Below are positions 16,119-24,167 of a DNA stretch of 64,000 nt, one piece after another (the stretch's first letter is position 1; each line of letters opens with the position of its first letter). The position numbers were made by a program, and so were the translations under genes. Below the pieces are notes generated by a model. It had not been told where the DNA came from, ran no database searches, and was given only the letters and a program-made list of their open reading frames with translations. Origin of the DNA: Thermodesulfovibrionales bacterium (lineage in GTDB: Bacteria > Nitrospirota > Thermodesulfovibrionia > Thermodesulfovibrionales > Dissulfurispiraceae); the NCBI GenBank assembly GCA_020062545.1, contig JAGUWD010000018.1, forward strand, positions 29,822-93,821, written 5' to 3'.

Positions 16119-17231
16119 ATGAAGAAATTGATTCTGCTTTTAGTCTGTTCGGTTTTTGTGTTAGGCATGTTCGGCTACTCTGATGCTACTGAATACGCTG
16201 GGTCGGAAAGCTGTTTTAAATGTCATCCGGACCAGTTCAACGACTGGAAGGTATCGGGACATCCTTACAAAATCCAGAAGGCAGAGATTGCCAAAACATG
16301 GATGCTGCCTTTACCGAAGGGTTATACATGGGATGATATTTCTTATGTGATCGGAGGCGCTCACAAAAAAGTGCGTTTTATGGACAAGAAAGGTTATATC
16401 ATCACGGTGACCGGCCCGAATAAAGATGTACCTGGCAAAAATCAGTACAATCTTGAAACAGGAACGTGGTCCGATTATCATCCCGGAGAAAAAAATAAAA
16501 AGTATGACTGCGGGAAATGCCACACAACAGGGTACAATAAAGAAGGGCATCAGGACGGTCTTGAAGGCATAACCGGCACATGGGCGGCACCCGGAATCCA
16601 TTGCGAGGCATGCCACGGCCCGGCAAGCGACCACGTAAAAACCGGAGACAAATCTAAGGTAAAAGTTGACAGATCAAACGCACAATGCGGACAGTGTCAT
16701 ATAAGAGGCTCTAAAGACAAAAACCCCGCAGGCAAAGGATTTATAGGCCATCATCAAACCTATAACGAGGTAACTGTCAGCGAAGTAAAAGCCAAAAACA
16801 CAATGGACTGCGTAACCTGCCATAACCCTCACAAGAGGGCGAAGTTCAGCATCAAGATGGACTGCAATGCCTGCCACAGCAAACAGGCTAACGATTACAA
16901 GGGAAGCGCGATGCAGGCCGTCGGAGTAAGCTGTGTGGATTGCCATATGCCGAAGGCTACGAAGTCGGCTACCAATAAAGGCAAGTACGAAGGCGATATC
17001 AGGACACATCTCTTCAAGATCAATACGGACGCAAAGGCTGAAATGTTCTACAAAGAGCCCAAGCTCGACAAAGACGGCAAACCACTCATGAAAGACGGCA
17101 AACCGGTAATGGCTGAGTTTTCAAAAGGATTTGTGACGTTAGATTTTGCCTGCTTAAACTGCCACAAAAATAAAGACATGAACTGGGCAGCCTCAAAGGC
17201 AAAGGGAATACACAAATACGGAAAGATGTAA
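16119..17231 (+). CDS. Octaheme c-type cytochrome
   Basis: The 370-residue protein has a Sec signal peptide (MKKLILLLVCSVFVLGMFG) and eight CxxCH motifs: CFKCH, CGKCH, CEACH, CGQCH, CVTCH, CNACH, CVDCH and CLNCH. Spacing and the phrase CEACHGPASDH resemble the cytochrome c554/multiheme family used in periplasmic electron transfer. No catalytic subunit is adjacent, and its substrate or partner is unknown. An AGAGGAGGG ribosome site precedes the ATG. A sigma-54 promoter drives it and a strong terminator follows, so it is probably monocistronic. Confidence 0.9.
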   Translation: MKKLILLLVCSVFVLGMFGYSDATEYAGSESCFKCHPDQFNDWKVSGHPYKIQKAEIAKTWMLPLPKGYTWDDISYVIGGAHKKVRFMDKKGYIITVTGPNKDVPGKNQYNLETGTWSDYHPGEKNKKYDCGKCHTTGYNKEGHQDGLEGITGTWAAPGIHCEACHGPASDHVKTGDKSKVKVDRSNAQCGQCHIRGSKDKNPAGKGFIGHHQTYNEVTVSEVKAKNTMDCVTCHNPHKRAKFSIKMDCNACHSKQANDYKGSAMQAVGVSCVDCHMPKATKSATNKGKYEGDIRTHLFKINTDAKAEMFYKEPKLDKDGKPLMKDGKPVMAEFSKGFVTLDFACLNCHKNKDMNWAASKAKGIHKYGKM

Positions 17232-17244
17232 CGTCCCCTCTGTT

Positions 17245-17278
17245 AGGGGCAGGGTTAAAGCCTGCCCCTTATCTTTTA
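17245..17278. terminator. Terminator after the multiheme cytochrome gene
   Basis: AGGGGCAGG (17245-17253) pairs with CCTGCCCCT (17261-17269), followed by a T-rich run. It may also serve the convergent scpA transcript. Confidence 0.85.
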
Positions 17279-17289
17279 TAGTCGCCCTT

Positions 17290-18048
17290 CTATCCCTCAT
17301 GATTCTGTGATTGTCTCATAATCCATATTGTGGTGAACTCTTTGTCCTGATAAGCCCTTGCGATGCCGAGCCTTAAAATCTCAAGGAGTGCAAGGAATGT
17401 AACTATTATCTGAACCCTTGTGGTGTCTTCCTCAAAGAGCGCATCGAATCTCATTGTATGCTCGCTCTCCATCTTGTCGAGTATCAGCGCAATTTTGTCT
17501 TTAACTGTCAGGGTCTCCCTCGTTATCTTTATTGCCTCTGGAGGCACCCTGCTCATGATTTTCTTCAATGCACCCATGAGATCGAAGATGTTTACATCGA
17601 ACAAATACAGTTCAGGCTCTGCTTCAATCTCATCTTTGTCCATGGGCGGTCTTGAGAAAATATTAGCCCATACTTCTTCCCTTTCCCTTAATGTGCCGGA
17701 TGCCTCTTTGTATGCCTGATATTCAAGAAGCCTCTGCACAAGGCCTGCACGTGGGTCTTCCTGTTCTTCGGTTTCTATGGTTTCATCAGGAGGAAGGAGC
17801 ATCCTCGATTTTATATAGATGAGGGTTGCAGCCATGACAAGGAACTCCGAAGCAATATCGAGGTTGAGCTCCTTCATTATTTCAATGTATTCGAGGTAAT
17901 GCTTTGTGATAACAGTAATAGGTATGTCGTAAATATCGATCTTGTTCTCTTTGATTAAATGCAGTAACAGGTCAAGAGGACCTTCGAACACAGGAACCTT
18001 AATACTGTATGGGTTTACGGCATCTGTTCTCTGTTGGATATCGGTCAT
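17290..18048 (-). CDS. scpA: Segregation and condensation protein A
   Basis: ScpA is the kleisin subunit of the SMC-ScpAB condensin. The 252-residue product has the N-terminal motif KVPVFEGPLDLLLHLIKENKIDIYDIPI (residues about 18-45), the LIYIKSRMLLP segment and a C-terminal winged-helix region (VTFLALLEILRLGIARAYQ). It abuts hisG, with no intergenic bases. No scpB is visible in this window. Confidence 0.93.
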   Translation of the reverse strand: MTDIQQRTDAVNPYSIKVPVFEGPLDLLLHLIKENKIDIYDIPITVITKHYLEYIEIMKELNLDIASEFLVMAATLIYIKSRMLLPPDETIETEEQEDPRAGLVQRLLEYQAYKEASGTLREREEVWANIFSRPPMDKDEIEAEPELYLFDVNIFDLMGALKKIMSRVPPEAIKITRETLTVKDKIALILDKMESEHTMRFDALFEEDTTRVQIIVTFLALLEILRLGIARAYQDKEFTTIWIMRQSQNHEG

Positions 18049-18936
18049 TTATGGGATAACCTTATTAAGTGGATATTCCACAATCCCTGATGCACCAATG
18101 CTCTTTAGTTTCGGTATTAAATCCCTTACCATCTTCTCATCAGTTATAACCTCAACAGCATACCATCCTGTATCTGAAAGCGGGGATACAGTCGGCGAGT
18201 GCATTGCAGAAAGGAGATTTAAGACCCTCTTAAATGCCTTTTCAGGCACATTCATTTTGAGGCCTACCTTTTCCTCTGCAGCAAGGGCGCCCTTTAAAAG
18301 CAGTGCGATGTTTTCCATCTTCTGCCTTTTCCATTTGTCCTGCCATGCCTTTTTATTCGCAATAAACCTTGTCGTTGACTCGATAATGGTCTCGACTATT
18401 CTCAGATTGTTTGCCCTCAAAGATGCTCCTGTCTCTGTAAGCTCTACAATGGCATCAGCGAGATAGGGGGGTTTTACCTCTGTTGCGCCCCATGAAAAGT
18501 CAACTTCTGCCTTTACGCCTTTTGACTTAAGATACCTTTTTGTAAAGCCCACGAGCTCTGTGGCAATTGTCTTTCCTTCAAGGTCTTTAACGCTCTTTAT
18601 CTTTGAATCCATGGGCACGGCAACAACCCATTTAACGGGGCTGAATCCTCCCTTGCCATAGATAAGCTCTGCAACCTCAACAACATCCGCGTTCTGTTCG
18701 AGTATCCAGTCCTTGCCTGTAAGGCCGCAATCGAGGTGGCCGTCTTCGACATACCTTGCCATCTCCTGCGCCCTGATGAGCACGGAATCTATCTCGGTGT
18801 CGTCAAAAACTGGATAGTATGAGCGCGAAGAAACGCTTATGTGGTATCCTGCCTTTCTGAAGACCTTTAACGTAGCTTCCTGAAGGCTTCCCTTTGGAAG
18901 GCCAAGTTTAAGCTTGTTGTTCTTATTCATATCCAT
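18049..18936 (-). CDS. hisG: ATP phosphoribosyltransferase, long form
   Basis: HisG catalyses the first step of histidine synthesis from ATP and PRPP. At 295 residues it is the long form with a C-terminal regulatory domain and needs no HisZ. It shows [32 protein letters not shown], and a PRPP-loop region [17 protein letters not shown]. The start could be either of the two nearby methionines (MDMNKNN). It lies immediately upstream of scpA on the same strand. Confidence 0.94.
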   Translation of the reverse strand: MDMNKNNKLKLGLPKGSLQEATLKVFRKAGYHISVSSRSYYPVFDDTEIDSVLIRAQEMARYVEDGHLDCGLTGKDWILEQNADVVEVAELIYGKGGFSPVKWVVAVPMDSKIKSVKDLEGKTIATELVGFTKRYLKSKGVKAEVDFSWGATEVKPPYLADAIVELTETGASLRANNLRIVETIIESTTRFIANKKAWQDKWKRQKMENIALLLKGALAAEEKVGLKMNVPEKAFKRVLNLLSAMHSPTVSPLSDTGWYAVEVITDEKMVRDLIPKLKSIGASGIVEYPLNKVIP

Positions 18937-19002
18937 TCCCTTTCTGAATTTATAGAGATATTATTTTAACTCAAATTATTAACAAATTGTATCCCCTCTA
19001 TT

Positions 19003-20406
19003 TCAGGTACGCATCAAATATTCATGAATCGCCTTCGCCGCCTTCTTCCCTGCACCCATTGCAAGAATAACCGTTGCAGCACCAGTTACTATGTCTCCTC
19101 CTGAAAAAACCCCTTCCCTGCTTGTTTGCCCCGTTTCTTCATCGGCAATAATATAGCCGCAATCGTTCAAGACAAGTTTAATCGTGCTTTGAGGCACAAG
19201 GGGATTTGGTCCTGTGCCTATTGCAACTACTACAATATCAACAGGAATCCGGAACTCCGAGCCTTTCACAGGCATAGGACGCCTTCTTCCGCTCTCATCT
19301 GCTTCGCAGAGATCCATACGAACACATTCGATTGCCTTTACCCAGCCTTCTTCACCGATTACTCTCACAGGGGCCGTGCAGAGTTCAAAATTGACTCCCT
19401 CTTCCTTTGCATGGTGGATCTCCTCTTTCCTTGCAGGCATCTCTTTTTCTGAACGCCTGTAAATTATTGCAGCCTCCTTAGCTCCCAGACGAAGGGCAGA
19501 CCTCGCTGCATCCATAGCCACATTGCCTCCGCCGATAACCGCCACCCTCTTTCCTATTTTGATCGGTGTATCGTATTCAGGAAATGCGTAAGCCCTCATT
19601 AAGTTTGTACGGGTCAAAAACTCATTAGCAGAATAAACGCCATTGAGATTCTCCCCTTCGATTCCCATGAATTTGGGTAAACCAGCGCCTGTGCCTATAA
19701 AACATGCATCAAATTCCTCCATTATCTCATCTATTGAAATAAGCTTTCCTATTACCGCATTGGTGACAATCTCAACTCCCATATCCTTTAACAGATTAAT
19801 CTCATGTGCCACTATCCTCTTTGGAAGCCTGAACTCAGGGATACCGTACATCAAAACCCCTCCTGCCTCGTGAAGGGCTTCGAATATGGTCACCTCATGA
19901 CCAAATCTTGCCAAATCATAGGCGCAGGTCAATCCTGAAGGACCGCTTCCAACGATAGCCACTCTTTTCCCTGTTGGTTTTGTGATTTCGATGCCGGCTC
20001 CGTTCCAGCTCTGCATTGCATAATCGGCAGCAAATCTTTCAAGACGGCCAATAGCCACAGGTTCTCCTTTTTTACCAAGAGTACAGTTCTTTTCGCACTG
20101 GTCTTCCTGTGGACAAACCCTTCCGCAAACAGCAGGAAGAAAGCTCGCAGTTTTAATCAGATCTATGGACTTCTTGAAATCGCCTTCTTTTATAGCTTTG
20201 ATAAATTGAGGTATCGGGATATGAACAGGACAACCTTCAATACACAATGGCTTCTTGCACTGAAGACAACGCCCTGCCTCCTTCATAGCCATTTCAGGGG
20301 AATAGCCCAGTGTCACTTCCTCAAAGTTCGAACGCCTCTTTGCCGGATCCTGCTCAGGGATTGGGGTTTTGATTAGACTAATTTTCTTGCTATTGTTTTC
20401 TGTCAT
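19003..20406 (-). CDS. nfnB: Glutamate synthase small-subunit-like flavoprotein (NfnB-type)
   Basis: The 467-residue protein has an N-terminal cysteine-rich 4Fe-4S domain (CLQCKKPLCIEGCPVHIPIPQF, CGRVCPQEDQCEKNC) and two Rossmann folds (VAIVGSGPSGLTCAYDLARFG; VAVIGGGNVAMDAARSALRLG). Alone it resembles the NADPH-dependent glutamate synthase small subunit. No large subunit is present, but the upstream partner is an FAD/NAD reductase with a 2Fe-2S site, the pairing seen in NfnAB, which bifurcates electrons between NADPH, NADH and ferredoxin. That role is an inference. A repeat element separates the two genes. Confidence 0.8.
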   Translation of the reverse strand: MTENNSKKISLIKTPIPEQDPAKRRSNFEEVTLGYSPEMAMKEAGRCLQCKKPLCIEGCPVHIPIPQFIKAIKEGDFKKSIDLIKTASFLPAVCGRVCPQEDQCEKNCTLGKKGEPVAIGRLERFAADYAMQSWNGAGIEITKPTGKRVAIVGSGPSGLTCAYDLARFGHEVTIFEALHEAGGVLMYGIPEFRLPKRIVAHEINLLKDMGVEIVTNAVIGKLISIDEIMEEFDACFIGTGAGLPKFMGIEGENLNGVYSANEFLTRTNLMRAYAFPEYDTPIKIGKRVAVIGGGNVAMDAARSALRLGAKEAAIIYRRSEKEMPARKEEIHHAKEEGVNFELCTAPVRVIGEEGWVKAIECVRMDLCEADESGRRRPMPVKGSEFRIPVDIVVVAIGTGPNPLVPQSTIKLVLNDCGYIIADEETGQTSREGVFSGGDIVTGAATVILAMGAGKKAAKAIHEYLMRT

Positions 20407-20416
20407 ACTCTCGTAT

Positions 20417-20546
20417 AAGAAAGGATATAGTATTGGAGCGACTTCGGCAGCCCAAGCGTAACATGGATGTTTAAGCGGGCTGGCGCAGCTTCGGAGGAAG
20501 GCTGGATGCCTTCCGAGAATGAAGCGGAAATACTATATCCTTTCTT
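20417..20546 (+). repeat. Structured interspersed repeat, copy 3
   Basis: The ends form a perfect 18-bp inverted repeat (20417-20434 with 20529-20546). The internal hairpins include CAGCCC/GGGCTG around ACATGGATGT, and GGAAGGC/GCCTTCC around TGGAT. It lies in the 156-bp spacer between the nfnA-like and nfnB-like genes, inside what should be one transcript. Confidence 0.9.
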
Positions 20547-20562
20547 CACAGGCATTATAAAT

Positions 20563-21408
20563 TCACTCACAAATCGCAAAGGCATGGTGCTTTTTCCATG
20601 CCTCGAAGGATTCCTTTTCCTCATTAAGATAAGTCTTCTGGCGGTTGATGAGAATATCCCAATCCACCTGATGGCCGTCAAAATCTGGTCCGTCTGTGCA
20701 GGCAAATCTTGTCTTTCCTCCGATGGATACACGGCAGCCGCCGCACATGCCTGTGCCATCTATCATAATAGAATTCAAGCTCACTATTGTTTTAATATCA
20801 AAAGGCTTAGTGGTTTCGGAAACAAATTTCATCATAATGGCCGGACCGACAGCCATAACCATATTTGCACCATTCTGCTCCAATTCCTGCTTGAGAGCAG
20901 TGGTTACCACGCCTTTAATTCCTTTACTTCCGTCATCGGTTGTGATTAAAGCTTTATCACATGCCTGCTGCATCTCGTTTTCGTAAATCAACAAATCCTT
21001 GCTCCTGGCACCCATAATAACAATAACTTCATTGCCAGCTTCCTTTAATGACCGCGCAATGGGATAGAGGGGAGCAACGCCAAAGCCTCCTCCAACAAGA
21101 ATCACGCGACCATATTTTTCGATATGTGTGGGATGCCCAAGCGGCCCGCAAATATCGAGTATTCCATCTCCTGCATTCAGCGTGGACATCTCGGTAGTGG
21201 TCTTGCCAACAGCCATTACAATAAGGCTGATTGTGCCTTGCTCCGGGTTTATATCAGCAAGGGAAAGAGGTATCCTTTCCCCCTTTTCATGGAGGCGGAT
21301 AATAACAAATTGTCCTGGCTTTGCCTTTCTCGAAATTAAAGGGGCATCGATCCTGTAATAAAATACATCCGGATGACGTATTAATCTCTTCTCTAAAATT
21401 TTGGCCAT
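20563..21408 (-). CDS. nfnA: FAD/NAD-binding ferredoxin-NAD(P) reductase subunit (NfnA-type)
   Basis: The 281-residue protein has a ferredoxin-reductase FAD domain, an NAD-binding segment (VILVGGGFGVAPLYPIARSLKEAG) and a C-terminal 2Fe-2S motif (GTGMCGGCRVSIGG ... FACTDGPDFDGHQVDW). This is the sulfide/dihydroorotate-dehydrogenase-like family that supplies NfnA or GltA-partner subunits. It lies upstream of the NfnB-type gene on the same strand. Together they could move electrons between NADH, NADPH and reduced ferredoxin for the acetyl-CoA pathway. Confidence 0.82.
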   Translation of the reverse strand: MAKILEKRLIRHPDVFYYRIDAPLISRKAKPGQFVIIRLHEKGERIPLSLADINPEQGTISLIVMAVGKTTTEMSTLNAGDGILDICGPLGHPTHIEKYGRVILVGGGFGVAPLYPIARSLKEAGNEVIVIMGARSKDLLIYENEMQQACDKALITTDDGSKGIKGVVTTALKQELEQNGANMVMAVGPAIMMKFVSETTKPFDIKTIVSLNSIMIDGTGMCGGCRVSIGGKTRFACTDGPDFDGHQVDWDILINRQKTYLNEEKESFEAWKKHHAFAICE

Positions 21409-21487
21409 TTGTTACCTATTGTAGCAAATTTATAAGATTTTTTTATAGATAATTTATCTGAATTCTGGACACAAAATTCCTTGCCAA

Positions 21488-21515
21488 TAAAAAACCCCGC
21501 CTTGAAGCGGGGTTT
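21488..21515 (-). terminator. Terminator after the NuoG-like gene
   Basis: On the minus strand AAACCCCGC and GCGGGGTTT pair around a six-base loop and run into a T-rich stretch. It separates the NuoEFG-like/CODH block from the Nfn-like pair. Confidence 0.85.
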
Positions 21516-21538
21516 CTATTATCAAGCAATTAGCTTAT

Positions 21539-23551
21539 CTACGCGCAGACTGATGCTTCTTTAAGCCACGATAATCTTGAGCCATTGATGACAGATGCAT
21601 TGATGGACTCTATCATTTCATCCACCTTCACATCAAAGCCCTCTTTGCGTGCAAACGGAGCAACCGAAGCCTTTACCTTCACCTTAGCGAGCTTCTTTGT
21701 CTCGCCCTCCTTTGCCTCTTTAATGTCTGCACCCATTGCATTTGCAATGTCCACAAAAATATCCCTGTGGCTCTTTGCTTCGCCTGCAGGCTCAACTGCC
21801 TTGCATACGTGTTTTAGCCTTCCAAGATAATCAACCATTGTTCCGTCAACTTCAAGGTATGCTGCTGAAGGAAGGACGACATCGGCCTGCTTTGCAAGCT
21901 CTGTCATATGAGAATTCTGGACAACGAAGAAATCCACATTCGGTCTCTTGTTTAATGGAACTTCGCCTATCGCATAAAGGAGATTTAATCCTCCTGAAAC
22001 CATTTCCTTATATGATTTGCCTTCGGTTGTAAGGCCCATCATCACTACTCCCTTTGCATTGCTTTCAACAGGGACAGATACTGCTACACCTTTTAAAAGA
22101 GAGATATTAGCAGCAGCCTGATACATTGCCGGTGATGAGAGTATCACAGGATTCTTTGCCTCCATATAAAGTGTTGCTGCCTTTTCCACTGCCTCTGAAA
22201 CTGTGGCATTTGCAACTGCTGAAGCAAGTTTTTTATCGCCGGAAAGACCTTTATCAATTAATGCCTTTGTCAGGGACATGAGGGCTGATGCCTCGTTCTC
22301 GATGAGATTTACAGTTGCCACAGATGCGATTTTCGGCTCTGATGAATTGATCACAATCAGCCTTGCACCTGCATTTACCCTTTTTCTTATAACAGCATCG
22401 AGCGCAGGCAATACCCTTTGCCACTGGCTCGGATTTAAATCAACGAGCATAAAGAGGTCTGCTGAATCAAGGTCTGCAGTGCCTGAGATCAATGTATCAG
22501 CATCACTGTAAAGGCTTGCAGTAGTATCAACATTCTTTGTTTTTACAGCATCAGTTGCTAATTTCTTTAATGTAAGGGCATCTTCATTGAGTATTCCTGC
22601 TGTTGCTATAAAACCTGCATTTTGGCCTGCCTTTTTCAGTGCATTGGCAACTGTCTCAACGGCATCCTTCCATGTAGTCTCTTTCAGTTCACCGTTTACA
22701 CGTTTCATCGGTGCTGTAACTCTATTGTCAGCCTCGATACAGTCAAAGCCGAATCTTCCGTAGGCACATATATATCTTTCTGCCGAGCCCTCTATCGCAC
22801 CTGCATTCACCTTCATTATCTGTCCATCCTTTGTGCTGACAGTTATGTCACAGCCATTTCCGCAGAGAAGGCATACGGAATTTACTTTATCATAATCCCA
22901 TTCCCTGCCCTTTCTCCACCTGTCAGCCTCAAGGAGTGCATTAACAGGGCAAACATCAACACAGCTTCCGCAGAATGTACACCCTGATTCCTGCAGGGGC
23001 TTATCGTTTGCTGTAGCAACCCTCGAACCAACCCCTCTTCCCATAAACTCGAGGACATTCGTCCCCTGATCCTTACAAACCCTCACGCATCTGCCGCAGA
23101 GCACACAGTAGTCAGGGTCGCGCTTGATGAACGGGTTTGCCTCATCAATGGAAAATCCGAATTTCTTTCTTGTGAATGATGATTCCTTTATCTCAAAATC
23201 ATAGGCATACTGCTGGAGGTTGCATACGCCTGCCTTTGTGCATGTCATACAGTCAAGCGGATGCATGGAGAGGATAAGGTCTATTACGAATTTCCTTACT
23301 TCCTGAACCTTCTCTGTCTTTGTGTTGACCACCATACCCTCTTTTACTTTTGTGGTGCAGGCGATCATAGGCGCTTTCATTCCCTCTATTTCCACAAGAC
23401 AGAGCCTGCATGCACCGATGCCCTTTAAGCCTTTAAGATAACAGAGGTTTGGTATATGAATACCGCCAAGCTCTGCGGCATCGATGAGGTTTGTGCCCTC
23501 TGGAGCCTTTATCTCCTTGCCATCTATCTTAAGATTTACCATGTTTGCCAT
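21539..23551 (-). CDS. NuoG-like iron-sulfur subunit
   Basis: The 670-residue protein has an N-terminal 2Fe-2S ferredoxin domain (CYLKGLKGIGACRLCLVEI), a NuoG-type His/Cys cluster region (SMHPLDCMTCTKAGVCNLQ), two 4Fe-4S motifs (CVLCGRCVRVC, CTFCGSCVDVC) and a degenerate molybdopterin-oxidoreductase domain starting at CLLCGNGC. There is no hydrogenase H-cluster motif and no separate formate dehydrogenase subunit adjacent. It is the last gene of an NADH-oxidising module (NuoE-, NuoF- and NuoG-like) directly downstream of the CODH/ACS genes, so it may pass electrons between NADH and ferredoxin or the CODH. The final electron partner is not encoded here. Confidence 0.85.
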   Translation of the reverse strand: MANMVNLKIDGKEIKAPEGTNLIDAAELGGIHIPNLCYLKGLKGIGACRLCLVEIEGMKAPMIACTTKVKEGMVVNTKTEKVQEVRKFVIDLILSMHPLDCMTCTKAGVCNLQQYAYDFEIKESSFTRKKFGFSIDEANPFIKRDPDYCVLCGRCVRVCKDQGTNVLEFMGRGVGSRVATANDKPLQESGCTFCGSCVDVCPVNALLEADRWRKGREWDYDKVNSVCLLCGNGCDITVSTKDGQIMKVNAGAIEGSAERYICAYGRFGFDCIEADNRVTAPMKRVNGELKETTWKDAVETVANALKKAGQNAGFIATAGILNEDALTLKKLATDAVKTKNVDTTASLYSDADTLISGTADLDSADLFMLVDLNPSQWQRVLPALDAVIRKRVNAGARLIVINSSEPKIASVATVNLIENEASALMSLTKALIDKGLSGDKKLASAVANATVSEAVEKAATLYMEAKNPVILSSPAMYQAAANISLLKGVAVSVPVESNAKGVVMMGLTTEGKSYKEMVSGGLNLLYAIGEVPLNKRPNVDFFVVQNSHMTELAKQADVVLPSAAYLEVDGTMVDYLGRLKHVCKAVEPAGEAKSHRDIFVDIANAMGADIKEAKEGETKKLAKVKVKASVAPFARKEGFDVKVDEMIESINASVINGSRLSWLKEASVCA

Positions 23552-23570
23552 TTATGCCTCCTCCTTGATT

Positions 23571-24158
23571 TTATACGCCCACAGGCTCTTTAACTCTCGG
23601 TTCAACGATTATAATCGCCTCTGTAGGGCACACTGCCATACAATCTCCACATTTAACACATCTCTTCTGCCTTATCTCAAACGGAAAATAACCGCTCTTG
23701 TAAGGCTCCTTCTTTTCTCCAAGGATAGCGCCGTATTTGCACGCATCCTTGCAAAGGCCGCACATAATGCACTTTTCTAGAACAATCCTGTACTCTATGA
23801 ATGCCTTGCACTCCCTTGAAGGGCATCTGCCGTTGATATGCTCGTCGTAAACATTTGTACCCATCCATTCGAGGATGAACTTGGCTGTATCTTTTCCCTT
23901 CTTACAGAGGGAACCTTCTGCCATCTGTTCGGCAATCCTCTTAAGTGCGGATAAATCATCTTCTGCACCCTTTCCATCAATAATCTTCTGGAGTCTTATC
24001 CTTGCCTCATAGCTTCCCATAGCGCATGGGAAACATCTTCCGCACATGGGTCCAGATAGAAACTCCGTAATATAGTAGAGAGCCTTCTGTACAGGACACC
24101 CCTTTTCCTCTGCAGACTTCTTTATGTCTTCAACCTTTAATTCCTTTACCTCTGTCAT
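23571..24158 (-). CDS. NuoF C-terminal-like iron-sulfur protein with two 4Fe-4S motifs
   Basis: The 195-residue protein has a CGRCFPCAMGSYEARIRLQ segment matching the N3-cluster domain at the C terminus of NuoF, then two ferredoxin motifs (CIMCGLCKDACKYG, CVKCGDCMAVCP). It therefore repeats, as a free-standing protein, the last domains of the neighbouring NuoF-like gene. The flavin and NAD domains are absent. It lies between the NuoF-like and NuoG-like genes with gaps of 9 and 19 bp, so it is a likely extra electron-wire subunit of the complex. Confidence 0.82.
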   Translation of the reverse strand: MTEVKELKVEDIKKSAEEKGCPVQKALYYITEFLSGPMCGRCFPCAMGSYEARIRLQKIIDGKGAEDDLSALKRIAEQMAEGSLCKKGKDTAKFILEWMGTNVYDEHINGRCPSRECKAFIEYRIVLEKCIMCGLCKDACKYGAILGEKKEPYKSGYFPFEIRQKRCVKCGDCMAVCPTEAIIIVEPRVKEPVGV

Positions 24159-24167
24159 ACATTACCC

